A stretch of DNA of 64,000 bases from the NCBI RefSeq assembly GCF_003286085.1, contig NW_020825288.1:12276001-12340000 (forward strand). The letters run 5' to 3'. The DNA comes from Drosophila persimilis (lineage: Eukaryota > Arthropoda > Insecta > Diptera > Drosophilidae). Shown piece after piece: positions 38,386 through 52,739 of the stretch; position 1 is the stretch's first letter; every line of letters begins with the position of its first letter. A program made the translations under genes and the position numbers. The notes under the pieces were generated by a model. The model worked only from the letters and a program-made list of their open reading frames with translations, had not been told where the DNA came from and ran no database searches.

Positions 38386-39820
38386 GCTTGGCTGTGGCAC
38401 ACACACATACAGACACACACAACTTTAACGCTTCATTTCACTTTATTTCGACTGCGATTTCAATTTAAATTCCATGATTTTCCATTTTCCCTTAGCCGGC
38501 TGCCCACAGCCTGCTGCTGCTACTTGAATATCTTTTACTTTGACTTCGCTGTGGCTTTTCTGATTTTCCTCTGCCTCTGTATCCTCTTGTGGATCTGCCT
38601 CATAATAAACGCTCATGAAAATGAGTGGATTTTGGTGATTTTAATTTTTAATTTAGGATTTTGGGCTTTCAATTGATTAGGACAAGTTTCGCATCGGTTC
38701 CCTATCCTCTGCACTCGCTCTTTCATTAATTAAAAATGCAACAGAAAATGGCAGGAAAACCGCCAATTAAAAGGCTTACAAGATGACTTTAAAATTTATG
38801 GGAATTATGCTGGGTGCGGTGACCTTTCCTTTTCAGATGGGTATTCTACGCGTATATTCTTCGCTGCGAAATCGTCGAAGGAGAGACCCAAGCAAGGGAA
38901 TGTTTTAATTAACTTTTGTTTGCCTTTGCCTAAAAGTTTCCAACGAAATATTTTGAATTTTCCCCCACAGAATATACTTAAAGCGGCCCCAACAATGCTG
39001 TTCCCAATGCAAGACGTGCCTCCATCTGGAGCTGAGACTGGGATTGGGTCTGAGGCGGATGCAGGTCCTGATTTTTGGTTGCCTTGCATTGTACAGGGCC
39101 TCTGCCAACACCACGCATTAAAATAGATTGCTGTTTACTTTCAATTTAGTTGCCCGCCATCTCAATCTGAATCCTTTGCAGTCGTCGGGGATGTTGCAGA
39201 TGCCTAGTGCGTCCCTCGACAAATATTTGGCTTTTATTAAAATTTTCTGTGCCACTTCGCGGTGTGGCACACACCAACAGTGGCAAGGAAAGTGGCAGGA
39301 GCAAGAGCGGTGCCAGGACCAGTGGCTGCCTGATGACTCGACTCAGTGTCGACTGATGCGATTGCATACCTGTCACCGAAGAGCGACTTGGCTGGGGGAA
39401 AAAAATATTAACTGACATATTTCACTGGCATGCGAGTCAAATAACTAAAGCTGTCAGTGGGTATCCCCGGGCTCCGACCTCCCCGGGCTCCGGCCTCTTG
39501 CAAATTCCCCAAGGCTGCACGAAAAAAATGCATAAAAAGAAGCAGCAAAGCGCATTGTTTCGCACAAGAGCGGGGGAATGTCAGTCGGGGTTCGGGGACC
39601 AGGAGCAGGAGCAAGAGCAGGAGCAGCGCCAGAACGATGGCGATGACAGTGAGTCCCACTGCCAACTATGCGAGTGGAAGTTTGACATTTTTTTTGTGCT
39701 TCCTTCTGTTGGAATTTTTTTATTCGGAATTTATTTCATTAGCTTAATGCCCAAAGTGGAATTTCAGAGCTTTGGCAAAGCTGTGCCATAGTTAATGAGG
39801 AGCATAGAGCGCGGCTGGCC

Positions 39821-39863
39821 ATCATCATCATCATCACAATCATCATCACAATCATCAGCATCG
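39821..39863. repeat. ATC trinucleotide tract, interrupted
   Basis: ATC units interrupted by ACA and AGC; about 43 bp in all. Confidence 0.85.
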
Positions 39864-42800
39864 TCGAAGCGGATGAGTGTCAGGCTTGGGGCTTGACCAG
39901 GTGAAAAGTTCACCTCTCTAATGTACTAACTTGGCTTGCTTTCTAGTCGTTGGTGCTGGTTCTTGTCCTTCTATACGTACAGTCCTCCCTGCCTGCACAT
40001 TCTCGAGCAATCAAATTCATTACGCTGCGGAAATACGCAAAGTTGGCAGCGCGTGAGAGAGCAAGAAGTGGAAGTGGAAGCCGTACCACTACCACTATGC
40101 TGGGGTATTAGTGGTTGCTCCTGGCGTTGAGAGGCCATTATCGCAGCAGCAACGCGACGGGATGGGACGAAACGACAGCCCCATAAAGAGATGCGGCCAG
40201 CATGCGACCATAAATGGCTTTTGGTTGGGGCTTGAGTCTGGGTCTGGGTCGGGGTTTCGGTTTGAGTCTGAGTTTGTCTGCAAACAACATGACAGTGACA
40301 AGCTGTTCCAGCTCCTGCAGAATCTCCTGCTCCTGTCGCTGCTCCCGCTCCTGCTCGCGCTCCTGCAGCAGCTCCAGTTGGTGCCACACTGTGGCAGCCA
40401 CAACATAGATAAACAATCGTCTGTTGCTGCTGCTGTCATAACCGCATATATCGCTCATAAACGCAGCCATAAAAGTGACTCAAACAAACAGCCCCAAACA
40501 AATATGTGATAAAAACGGCCCAGAAACTACAGCCAGTTTAATACTCTATTGGATTTGACTAAGTAAAAACTTTCGTCACTGCCAAACATACTCGTAAAAC
40601 GACGGCAACTCTCCCTTAATATAGTGTCTTACATGTTTTATTTATTTGCCCGGAGACAACTTATTTCAAAATCCATTTTTTGTATTTTTTTATCGACAAA
40701 AACAGAAAGAGAAACAGAAACATACAATAGAAGCAACTATGTATCTTGTGGTGGGTTCACGTGTCGTATGCATATTCGTAGGGCAAGTTTGCTGTGCTGT
40801 TGCCACAGTTTGTCGGTGCTTTGGGCCTGGTCTAATTCTCGACGCTTCCGCTAATTAAACGCAGCAGAAGCAGCCAAACCGAGCAGATTATTGCATTTGT
40901 TGCTCTGCCATCCGTTTTGTAGTGCTCTCTCTCTGTCCTGTCCGCTCTGTGTGTCCGTTGATAAACGTTTAGCGTCATTAAAAAGGCAACAACAAGGACA
41001 ACGAACGGAACAAGGACCAAAACGGGATCCCCATCGATGTTGGCCCACTGAGACGAAGGCAGAGACAGATAGAGAAAGAGGCAGAGAAAGAGATGCCGCC
41101 GGCACTTCTCGTGCATTTCACTTGTGTCTCTCTTCCTTTTGGGCCCCGGCCAGGCCAGATGAAAAGAGTCCTGCCGGCCTGCAGCAACTTTCGCCAAGTT
41201 GCAAGTTGCCAGTGCCATTCTCCCAGCTCTCACGCAGGATGCACGCTTTTTGTTCTAGTTATAGCTGTTGTTGCTGCTTCTGCTTTTGCTGCTGCTTCTG
41301 GCTACCATTGTTATCACAGCCCCGTTGAAGGACCAGCAACAACAGAGGAACATATCAGCAGAACAGCCGAAGAAACTAGGCTACGTCGTCGCTGGGTCCT
41401 GTTCAAATTAAACTCAAAATCCTGTCCTGGCGTCTTGTCTCGCCGGGTCTGTATCCTATCCCCTGCCCATTGGCCTTTCCTTCAGTTGTCAAACAAGGTT
41501 TTGAGTCCAAGTGGCAGCACTTTTTCTAGCACAGTCCCCCAAACCATCCGAGCCATCCCTGCCATCCCTTCCATCCCCAACATCCCTACCCTCACCATTT
41601 TTTAGGCCATCTCAGCCCATTGCTTGTCTGCAAATGTTGTAATTAAACTTAAAGAATTCTGCTGTGGGTAAAGTTTGGTAGCTGTTTCCCAGCTGGGGAG
41701 GAAAGAATGAAATAAAAATATTAAAAATACATCTCGAAGCCATAGATACCCCTTAACAGCTATTCGATGTACTATGATACCAGTTTGCATTCTACTGAAA
41801 TGGTCATGGCCCCAAGACTACAAGAAACCGGCACGCAGTCCAATCTTGGAGATCAGCTTTTATTACTATCAATGAAACTTGAAAGACCTGCTGTATCCTG
41901 CGTTGATCTTTCAGTCAGTCCAGGCCTCGAATCTGGAGTGGCTGTTCTGTTTATCAGTTTTTTCTCGCAGGGTATCCCTGCCAGGGTATACAAATACTCG
42001 TAAACAAAAGCCCCGAACAGGGAGCGGGGGAGCACAGAGCTGGCGGGCCAATCGATAGCTCTTTAACTTTGGCACTGATGGGTTAAGCTTGCGCCTAATG
42101 GCCGCCTAAGTTGACACAGCCAGTCCGGAATAATGGCATCAGAAGAAAAAAAAATGCTACGAAGAAGCAGGCAAAAGTTTTATGTTGATTTATTAAATTA
42201 ATTGCTACCTCATGGCTTGATGAAAGAGGAGTACGCGTGTGGGTTAACTTTTATTTGTGTTTAATTTAATTTATACGGAATGTGCTGGAGCTCTTCCTCC
42301 CGACCTACCGACCTACCGACAGACCCAAAGACCGACAGACCTTTATGTCTGCGAGAGGCGAGTGGATAAGTAAATCTGAGTCGGTTGAAGCACTAGAGAA
42401 ATAATATTAAAACGTAAACTACATATACTCGTATAAAATTATATTTCCCCATAAACGCATTCCATTTCTATCGGGGCATATGCTGGAATATGAAGATGGA
42501 AAACATGATTTATGCACAGACTGCACGCCATGCTGAAAAGATGAGCATCCGAGCTGGGGCAGGACGAAATGAATAGAAGTGCTACGTGTTGCTGTTCCAC
42601 ACAATTTCCGGGACAACAGCCACAGCCCACCCCCAGGTGCTCCTTTTTCCTTGGATTCTCCCCCTTGACAGCGCACACTTTATCACTCAGCCAGGAGCAG
42701 AGCATCGCATCACATTTCGCAGACATTTTGCAGTTGATTTAATGTCACCCGCAGGCAGGAGTGCGGCCTAGAAGTTTTCTCAGCTTTTCCCAGCTCCCAG

Positions 42801-43392
42801 CTCCTAGTTCCCAGTCGCCAGTTCTCTTTCCAGCCACCCGTTGCGGGTTCGATTTGTTGCGTTTCCCAATTTTCCTGCAGCTAATGGCGTTACAATTTGC
42901 CATTGTTATTCTAGGTGTTGTGCGCGGTGATCTCCCCCTTCCGCGAGGGTCGAGGAAAAATGGCTCCACAAAACCCCACGGTGCAAAATGCTCATTTATT
43001 TCCCGAAAGGGGGGACGGTAGCCTCTTAGGGGGAACTTAACTGCTGCTGATGTTGCTGCCGGAATATGTTGCACGTTAAGCGTTCGCCTCGGAATTTATT
43101 GCTGGGCGGCGGCGTGGTTGACTGTCAACCCATAAAAACTTCGACTCCCCCCTTTTCCCGGTTCAGCTTGGGTGGGAATGTTCTTGCAGAGGGGTTGGGA
43201 GTTGCTGAAGAGTTGGTATCCTTTGCTATGCGCAGAGGAGTTCTGGGGCTGGGGTCTGCGGTTCTTGGGTCTGGTCGTTTATTGCATTTACAGTTACTAA
43301 ATTCTTTTGCATGAACTTGCCACAAACTCCCCCTCTTTGTTGCAGGTGAGTGAGCTCTGGAGATTTTTGTTGTGTCACCTGGGTGAAGTGTA

Positions 43393-43425
43393 GGCCAGCC
43401 AGGCAGCCAGCCAGCCAGCCAGTCA
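43393..43425. repeat. GCCA tetramer tract
   Basis: Tandem GCCA units with one GGCA variant near the start. Confidence 0.85.
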
Positions 43426-44442
43426 GGTGGTAAAAACATTTTGATCGTTCCAAACTTTTTGAACGACTTTAAATGGCGTTCGCAAATTACAGCTCAGCAT
43501 TTTTGGCAGCATATTGTTGGTGCCTTTACTGTCGTGGATGTGGATGCCACCGCCGTCGATGTTGCGCTTTGATTGTATTTTGAGTGACGGGTACCGCAAA
43601 AAAGCTTTTAAGTCATTAATTTCATTTTGAGAGCCAGCCATCCAGCCGTTCTCAAAGGATTTTCAAGTGTACACTTTTTGGGTTGGCTGATTGAAGGGAG
43701 GAGGTGGCCCATTAGCAGAGCTTACAGTCGGCTAGGAAAGTGTGTGTACCAAACGACACACAAATGTTCACCCATTACAGCCAACAGCCAACAGCCAGCA
43801 GCAACAGAAACGAAATGAAGTTGCTCGAGGGTGCGTGAAAATGTCGGGCGAATATAAATACACTAATAACAGAGATTTATGCATGGGACCTCAAATGAAA
43901 AGCAAACATTTAAAACGGGGAAAACGCTTTCCACAGTAGTCCACATACATGTATAAGAAGCGGGGAGTGCTGTGTGGCTGTGTGTGGGCGCGGTAATCAG
44001 AAAACAAAATCTGCATTCAAATGAATCAAATAAATTAGTTTGGCCACTTTTTGAGGCCAGAAACCAAATGGCAACAGCACTGCGAATGGGGAATTTTTGT
44101 ATGACACACTCAAAAAGGGCATGGGGCCGCGCGGGAGGGAGGAACTGTTGCTTTTCCTCTGCATTACTTGATTAAAATAATTTCCACTTAAATTCTTACT
44201 CTACTCAATCTTTGGGCTCCTACGGATGTCTCTTTTTGGTTTTTATCACTGAGCCAGCAGCAAAGGTCACAAAAAGGCAATGTAATTAAGAGAGAGCCCA
44301 CACACACACACACATATGCCTCTAGAACTATCCCAGAAATTAGTGGGGATTATAAGAAGAAGAAAAGAAAAGTCAAAGCCCGAGTGGAAGCTAAAGAAGT
44401 ACATGAAAGAAGATTACTACCCACGGGATCCGAATTGTTGAA

Positions 44443-44580
44443 TACCCTTACTGGGAAAGACTTGTTCTTCGGCCGATCGTTTCTATAGTGATACTTACTT
44501 ACAGTCGTCTCTATTTCTTAATATTTTTCGTTGCAAAAATAATAATACCCTTTGCAAGAGTATAAGGAGCATATACCTAC
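44443..44580. mobile_element. degraded TACCC/GGGTA-type short repeat
   Basis: Bounded by TACCCTTACTGGG at 44443 and TACCCTTTGCAAGAGTATAA at 44546. The second word closely resembles the element start at 59616 (TACCCTTGCCGAGGGTG). I read it as a fragment of the same fly repeat family; confidence is limited by decay. Confidence 0.35.
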
Positions 44581-47500
44581 AGCATACAGGACGCCCAACA
44601 TGAATGACTTTTGGCATAAATTGTTAGCATTGATTGTCGCTCTGTGTGGATGTGGATGGCACTGTGTTGCGAGAGGGTGTGTGTGTGCTTGTGTGTGTGT
44701 ATGTGTGTGGGGGGCGCGTGAAAAATATGCCAAAGGAGATTCTCCGGCATTCGCCCTACACTCCAAATGAAGTGGCCCCAGTGTCTGGGTCTCTGGGTCT
44801 CTGTTCTGACAGTAAGATTTACAATGTGGCCACGCAGGCACGCATGTGTACGACAGAGATCGCAAGAGTGTGAGCGAAAGAGACGGATGACTGGTAACAG
44901 AAAGAGATAGAAGCAGGTTATAAATGTCTAGGTGGCGCCATTTGGCTGTGAGCTAAGCAAACTGGAAATAAGGTTACAGCAACCAGAAAGTGGAAGGAAT
45001 CGTTGGGATGGTTAGGACAGCTGGGGATTGGCCATGGGGGTGGGGGTGTGGGGCAACGGAAATGAAACAAGGGTTCGCAAATTGTATTGTTTTTGTGTAA
45101 ATTAGTTCACTTTGTGCGTGTATGAGTGTACGAGTGTATGCGTGTATGAGTGTGTGAGTGTATGTGTGGTGCAGCAACTAGAGCTCACTCGTAGGACGAC
45201 GACGTGTTTGGACCTTTTAATTTGCATGTTTTATGTTCACTTCATGAGATTTTAGCTGGAGTTTTGGGGCAGGGTCGGTGTCGGGCCTGGCGGTCCTGCG
45301 GTTAGGGTTTTAGCATAAAATATTCAACCGGCCACATGTGTCTGAGTGTTTCTGCCTCTATATGTATATATGTACATATGTATGTATTTGTGTGCCATAA
45401 AGTTTAGCTGTGATCATAATTTATCGTTGTGCTTGTGTGTGGAACCGGAACCAGAACCAAAACCGAGTTTCAATTTGACTTTTGCCTACGGCAAAATCCA
45501 ACAACCTCAATTCTCTTAACATTTTCTTTTCCCTTTGTTGGTGTGGTTATTTATTCACATGGCTCAGTGAAACCACTCTAATCAGCCCGCAGCCGCTCAT
45601 CTGGCCTGGAAATTAAGTTCTCCCCGCCCCCTGCTGATGGCACATAAGCCGGAGTCCGAGCCCCGCCCGGGCTCATTTCCGTGTAAGCCAAATGGCAGTA
45701 GTTATAAGCCGGCAACACGCACGCGCTTAATGACGAGCCAGCCAGTCCGTTGGTCAGTGAGTCGATTTTATTTATGGACACATTTTATGACACTTTCAGC
45801 GTGGGCCAATGGGGGCTAACGGGGCGCCGGCATGCAAAGCCAATGGGCCTAAAGGCTTTAAGTACGGGGGATTCTATTTGTTCCAACAGTTTCCCGTCAT
45901 GGATCACGTCCTGGCCGGGCTCCAACGTCTAGTAATTACAAAATCGTCAACACAAGAATTTGAATCTCGCAGCAGCCACAAACACATCAATTATTTAGCT
46001 GCAGGACAGAACAGAGAGATATATTCCAATTGTAGTTATACAATATTGTGTACGTGCTGCCGCATGAAAAGAAATACATATGCGTTGTGGCAGGACAGGA
46101 GCGCAGGCAAGCACATGTTAAACTCTTTACACGGACATAAACAGCGAGCGGGAATACGTGCGTGGAATCCATACGCCGCGGCGGACGAGTAATGGAAGCC
46201 ACAAATACGGACACGGAGAGCAGAACTCTTTTGGGAGAATTGATGAAAGCATAAAGACGGATCTGTCGATAGTACTCGTGTCACATACCCCAGACGAGCA
46301 TATTACTTATGTACACTGTACGTATGTGGCCCTGGCTTTTGTCCGTGTTTGTCAGCGAGGCAGAGAGCGGTTCAGATTCAACGTCTTGTTTGCCCTAGGA
46401 GAGTTCCCCCCATGGATTGTGGCAAGCAATCACATGGAAAATGCAGCAGCATTCCCCACATCTCCTTGACATTTTGCGCGAGTGCAACTGAAGCTGAACC
46501 GTGAACCAACCAAAGCAGAACCAACAGCCAAGAACAAGAGAGTATGCTAAAAAAAGAATGGAGAGGAGATAGAGAAGAATAGCAGGGACAGGACATGGCT
46601 GGAGAAGAAAAGATGATACCGTCTCTTGGCTGACTCTTGGCTTCAACGACTGTCAGCGGAAATTGCTGTCATTGTGCCAGAGACAGAGACAGAGACAGGG
46701 ACAGGAATGGGGACGCGGAGGGGGACGGGGACAGCTACACGAGCACCGACTGGGATGGATGGATGGACACTTACAATTCCCGCCATAAATCTGGAAATGA
46801 AATAAGTGTGTACTGTTGTATATTTGACATTTGGTCACTCACAATCGCCCCGACGCTGAACGAGTGTCGGTGTCGGTGTCGGCGTCTGTCTCTTTTCGGT
46901 TTGTTCTGTTGTTTGTTTGTTTGCGTACGTGGTCAGCACACACATACATACGCCCAAGGACTTTGCGGCCAACACATACATAGAGTGGTGGAGACAATCT
47001 CATCCTCTCTACTACATAGCCATTCAGCCATGACCGAAGTGCGGGCAGACGTACGAGTACGAGTATGTATGAGTAAGACAGACACGACCAAAATGGGAAT
47101 AAATGAGATATTACCAATTTGTATTGAATGCCTTAAACGACATAATGGAGTGGCTTACAAGGAACCCATCCCCTCTCCCTTTTCTGCCCCACACCCTCAC
47201 GATGGCTGGGCAAACACATTTGGGAAACCGAAGCCAGTGGAGCAAATACTCGCCAGTCATTTACCGTGTCAAAGGCGTTGCCAAATGCCAAAGCAATTAT
47301 CAAGCATATGCCGTGTGGGAATGCCAATGCCATCAGCGACGTGTAGGACCAAAGCAAAGCAAACCAAACCAAAGCGAAAGCGAAACGAAATACTCGTAAT
47401 AAAAAAGCGAGCAACACCCAGCGGATCAGCCAGGGGACACATAAACGGGAAAAATATGTCAAAACAACGTTTTCCATTTCCACATCCACATCGCCCGAAA

Positions 47501-49107
47501 ATGGACAAAGCATGTGCACCCTGCCAGTCAGGTCCTTTATGGCACGAATTAAATGGACTACAAAACAACAAAAGACCAAGGAAAAGGCAGAATCAGAGAC
47601 AGAAGGAAAAACAAAGCAACGCGCGGAAAATCGTTGCCCATGCGGCGGAGGAGTAGGAGTGCACAAATTCGTACACAAATTGTAAAGAAATAAAATTTTA
47701 GTATGCGCATATTGATTTTATGATCAGACATAGCTACGCATAGGACTAGGGGGCATAGGACTAAGATCCAGCGGAAAGGGATCCCCAGCCACCCAGGGCA
47801 GATACATTTATAAAACTGCAAAGCAATCACGAGTGTGCCAGGCACCAAGAAAATAAAACCCAGGACCTAGTCCCCAGTCTGAGGCCGCAGTCGGCACCCA
47901 ACTCTGGCCATGGCCAACAGCAGTAAAGTATCTTCTGGCCATACGTTTCGAAATTTCCGTAATAAATTTCAGTGCTGGCGGAACGCATTGCTATCGCTGG
48001 TTTTTGCTCTGGTTCGGCCTTTGTATTTGTGAAATTATGTCGAAACATTTGGTCTGATTTTCATCGGTAGTGTCTCTGTAAATATGTTCGCTTTTTCCTT
48101 TGAAATGTTCTGCCTAATGCAAAATTGATTGGAGCCGAAAAAATGTGTACCATAAATATTTATGCTTACGCTTGATTGCATTTTTGAAGTGTCAGCCAAC
48201 TGACCAGAGCAGACCAGACCACACCAGGCTCTTCCTGAGGCGTTTGTGTGACTGGACTTGTCAGTCCATAAAGAGGAGCCTCTAGCAGCCAGCGAAACTT
48301 TTAATCTCATTTGCTCATTTTTCACATTATACGCTTCGCAAAGATATTCTGCTTAAAGCCGCTAAACCTGCTAAACCTTCTGATTCCGCTCTTCCTTCTG
48401 GCAGCAAGGCAAAGCAAAGTTCAGCCAGGGAGAAAGCCAAACAAACGAGCAACAATGAAACAAATACTTCAGACCAGACACACACACACAGCAGGCCCAA
48501 TAAAAAGAACACCAAATAGCCGTCCCCTGGAAAGTAGGCAACGTCTGTAACCGAAACCGAAATCGAGATGAGCCGCAGAGCAGAAGATGCCACAGAAGAT
48601 GCCAATATATAGAGCAAAAAGCAGCAGCTTTCTCTTACCCCTGCGTCTAAAGCGGCTGCGGCGGCTGTCCCAAATGTATGCCACAAAATATTGTTTACAA
48701 ATCTCTTCAGCAACGCCCACAAATTTGTATGCGGGGCATTGTTATCCCTGTTGTTCGTCTGTCATGCGGGTCAGAGGTTGTAGATTTCAATATTTACTCA
48801 TGGCCGACCCCCCCTTAGAAAACTTTCTGCTGAGCCTGCTGCCTGAAGATGCCTTAAAGTTTCCTCATCTCTTGATTAAATTAGATGCCGCAAGAGGGTG
48901 GGCACTGGCTCTTGGTTTTTTTTCTGCTGACATGCGAGTACAATTAATGAAAACTTTCTGACCAGCCACACCCCGCACATAAATCGCCGGACCTCTCGTC
49001 CCCAGTCGGGGCACAAGACCAGGACTGCCATAAACTAAAGTAGAAACCAAGCAGGAAGATGACGCCTCGGAGCCATGGCACTTGTTCAGCGGGGCACTTT
49101 GGGGACG

Positions 49108-49108
49108 C

Positions 49109-49151
<43 letters not shown>
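49108..49151. repeat. CA dinucleotide microsatellite, longest in the window
   Basis: About 22 CA units, with one CG interruption near the start. Likely highly polymorphic. Confidence 0.9.
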
Positions 49152-49153
<2 letters not shown>

Positions 49154-50907
49154 GATCCGCTTAAGTCTCAGCTTCCGTATCCGCATCCGCTTTCTCTATA
49201 AATCTGTGTATGTCTTTGTGTGTGTGTGAGTGCGTGCGTGTGCTAAGAGAGCAATAATTATGTCACATTTTGAGTAAATCGATGCCAAGATCCACAGCTG
49301 ACGCAGATTGTCACAGTAACTTGAACTTTAACTCGACTTTAAATGCGGCGCCAGGCGCAAAAGGGGACAAAAAAAGAGAGAACTTTTCGCTTGACTTAAG
49401 CAGCAACAACGACCGCCATTATTGTCCTTTAAATGACATTTGCCATAGCTGCAGCCGACGTCGACAGATGCCGAACGTTTCCTCTCTGCCCCGACACGGA
49501 AGAACAAGGAAAAAACACAGCGAAGGAAAAGCTTTGCGGAAAAGTGTCAAATAAGAAACTAAATCGCATGTCGTCTGCTGTTGTCTGCTATCTGCCGTCC
49601 GCTCTGGACCCTTTGTCGGTCAAAGCATTGGGAAATTTAAAGCTTTTCCGTCCAATGTGTGGTGGCAAAGGGAGCTGTGGAAAATGGTACGGAAAATGGT
49701 GTCTGGTGGCTGACGATTCCATCCGGGGTCGCAGAGCTGCTGCCTGCCCCAGGGTAGCATTTAATTACGCTCGTGTTGCTTGTAATGAGGCAAATTGCTT
49801 TTTGCTGTCAATTAAAGTAAAGTTTTAGCCAGGGCCTCCGACTCCCTATTCCGCCTGCCGAATTGGCCCTCATTTTGGGCCAATCAAATGCGTTGTGATT
49901 CGCTTTTGTATCCTTTTGGGGGTGTACACACATTTAGCACACAAAAAAAGAAGTATCTCCGACCTCAAAAGCATATATACAGCTTGATATAATTTACCGA
50001 AGACTTTTCATCTGTTTCTTGAAAATGTACTGTCCGACTTAAAACCGATTGGGCTCGAATATTGTAGGCGCTGATAGAAAGGCCCTGACAAAGACAGACC
50101 TTAAAAGATTCCAGTCGAGATGAGAGGGTATATAGGGTTCGACACGCCGTAATTACGTCCTCACGCATTATTTTTCACCAGTTTTTTGGTGGTAATATCT
50201 GTTGTAAAATGAAGTCTGGAGTACGGGCCAAATTAGAGGCCATCTTTTGCCTCCCTAAGTATGCTTATTCTATACTCCACCCCTGTCTCTCACGTACCTT
50301 CTCACTTTTCTGCTGGCACACTTCCGTTTCCGCCTCGAAGCAGTTGTTGCTTCCGCGGCTTCCATCGTTCTAGTTTCGCCCGTGCAAAAACTGACAGCGA
50401 ATGCGTGTAGCGATGTTTCTGTATCAGTGTCAGTGGGGGTGTACGAGGGAGGTGTTGGTGTGTGCAGTGTCTTAGAGCACGTTTGTAAACATCTTAAATG
50501 TGCTTTTAATGGGCAGCTTCCCAGGCAAAGGCAAAGGCAGACGGAGACTGAGACGGAGTCAAGGCAGCCAGCTGACAGCTGCCACGGTCCCGCAGCTCCT
50601 CGCTGTGTGTGTGGCACTGTCTACCCTTGTGGCACACTCATTTCTATTGCCTTACCGGCGATGCTGATGACGTCGTTGTCGTATTTTAATAACGCTAATT
50701 AGTGCTCTAATTAGTTGTAGCTTTAGTTCGCCTGTATAGGTGGGCATGTGTGTATGTGAACATGTTTAACGATTTTAAAACACGCACACCCATGTCGGAA
50801 AAGCACACCATGAGAGGAGGAGGCCCCTTGTGCAATCGTTTAATATTAAGTGCCTCTCAGTCAGCCAATGCACTGAATATGCATTTTCGAGCGCACGTGC
50901 TCATGCG

Positions 50908-50933
50908 CCTGCTCCTGCTCCTGCTCCTGCTCG
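50908..50933. repeat. CTCCTG hexamer repeat
   Basis: Four units; reads as Leu-Leu in one frame and so keeps a spurious frame open. Confidence 0.85.
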
Positions 50934-51919
50934 TGTAAAAGAGCAATGCTTAAAAATTAATGAAAATTAAAACAAAATTATTACCGGAATTTTACATAGC
51001 AAAACGAAGGGGCGGCGGAGGCGTCAGCCGCTTCCTGCCTTCGTGTCTGACTTGTGGCAGCTGCCTCATTTTGGCTTGCGTGCATTGAACACATTTTGTT
51101 GCACTACAAAAAGGTTGGCAGCGTCAACAGACCGCGAAATAAAGTTGCAATTAATTAGCCATTAATGAAATTGCACTCGAACACAGATCCAGAAAGGCAG
51201 ACAGACACCAGCAGACGTTGCCTGCCCCGCGGTCGGATAATGAAAATGAATACTGCCAATACTGATGCTTTTAGCGGTCGTAAATGCTGACCAATCTGGG
51301 CACTGGCTGAATCAGCCAAATGGAAGCAATGAAATTAAGCTTATGGGATGATTTAAAATTTAATTCAAGCGGATATTAATCAAATAGAAGTGAAACAAAT
51401 ATTTTGCAATTGCACTTGTCTTCAATTTGCTCTTGAATATTTTTCTTTGCTTTTTAAGCTGCAGAAAATCTGAGGTTTATACCTACGTAATTTTACTCTT
51501 GGTATGTTTTAACACAATAATTTATTGACAATAATGCAAAGCGTTGGCGGCTTTGATATTGTCATACGGCATGGTAAAATTTTCATTGTTGGCATCTGTT
51601 TGTTTGCATGGGAATGAGAATAGTCATTTCCAATTTAACATAATAGTATTTTTTATTTGTTTATTGGAGCGGTTAGTCGACATGTGGCCAAAGTTCTCTG
51701 CGGTAAAATATTGAAAACCAAAATAATGCCAAAAAACATATTAAAATCGTTTGATTGCAGGGGTTCAATGTAGAACAAATTTACATACTTGTATTTAAAA
51801 AACATTCCCAGTTTTTCGCAAAATTCGTTGGTGAACAGAATCGTGACACATCAGTTTTGCAAAAACCGAGGACTAAAATCAATATTTTCTAGTGTAATTC
51901 ATTTATTTTCTGCATTTCT

Positions 51920-51946
51920 ACATGGTACATGGTACATGGTACATGG
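51920..51946. repeat. ATGGTAC heptamer repeat
   Basis: Three and a half units of ATGGTAC. A period of seven is rare in this window, where six and two dominate. Confidence 0.85.
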
Positions 51947-52739
51947 ATATAGAACGAGGCTAGAGAGACTACGACGAAGTTGCTTCATTGCGTATACGCA
52001 TCGTTGGCGCATTGAAATGCAATAATGCCTGCAGCACGCACACATGCCAGCACATTTTTATAAGTATTTAAAACCATAAATAACAGCTGTAGTCCCTCTC
52101 TATAGATCGGGAGACAGTAAACGGGGGAAAACAAACAACCCGAAAGAACAGAAACAACAACACGAATGAAAATTGCGTGATATGTGGAAAACTGTTTTGC
52201 TTGTTGAGTGCCAGGCGTTCTTGTAGTTTGTGCTTGTTATCGTTCTGGCCGTGCGGCCTGGTCCTGGTCATGGGGTTGCGGTCGAGTCCCACTCCTTTTG
52301 TGGGTCACATCTCCTATCCTCTGCCATACGGCAACTTGTCCATGGCAGCAGCAGCAGTTGTCCCATTCCTATCCTTACGGGTAGGTCCTCCTACACTCCT
52401 CTGCCCTGCAGCCCGAATCTCTCTCTTCCCTGTTGGTCTGTTTGTGTGTCAATAACCATTAAGCGTTAAAATTTGTGCAACATTCTTGTTGTAGTTCCGG
52501 TTGTTGCTGTTGCTGCTGCGTGTCGCCTGCTGCCACAAGTGTGTGCGTGCCAGGACAAAACCAGTACGAGCAAGATTTGCTCGGCAGGCAAAACACAGTA
52601 ATTATTTTTGCCCAATCGTTCAGGCCGGTTGGAAATTTGGTCAGCCATTGAACATAAATACGTTGTAGATGGCATTTGATAGAGGTTTGAGTGCAGCACC
52701 GAAACAATACTAAAAAAGTCTTTGAAATCAAGACAATCC

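Larger units (their letters stand above)
35661..44442 (+). other. Octalpha2R: intron 1 of the receptor gene, second part
   Basis: No exon-like segment recognised. It holds a degraded short repeat (about 37599-37640 with its flank), a CT run (38361-38385), an ATC-rich tract (39821-39863), a CCTACCGA octamer repeat (42300-42321), a GCCA tetramer tract (43393-43425) and a stretch near 41745-42000 with GGATAC/GGGTAT words at its ends. The open frames are low-complexity and overlap on both strands. Confidence 0.75.
44581..52739 (+). other. Octalpha2R: intron 1 of the receptor gene, third part
   Basis: No exon-like segment that I can support. It includes the longest non-receptor open frame of the window (46763-47656 from its first ATG), discussed as a finding, a CA run (49108-49151), a CTCCTG hexamer repeat (50908-50933), an ATGGTAC heptamer repeat (51920-51946) and a possible repeat fragment near 49930-50290 with GAGGGTATAT at 50126. 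Confidence 0.7.

Noticed and set aside
41093..41605. 170-codon plus-strand open frame with a hydrophobic stretch
   Set aside because: The hydrophobic part comes from GTT/GCT-rich simple sequence; no start context, domain or splice pattern supports a gene.
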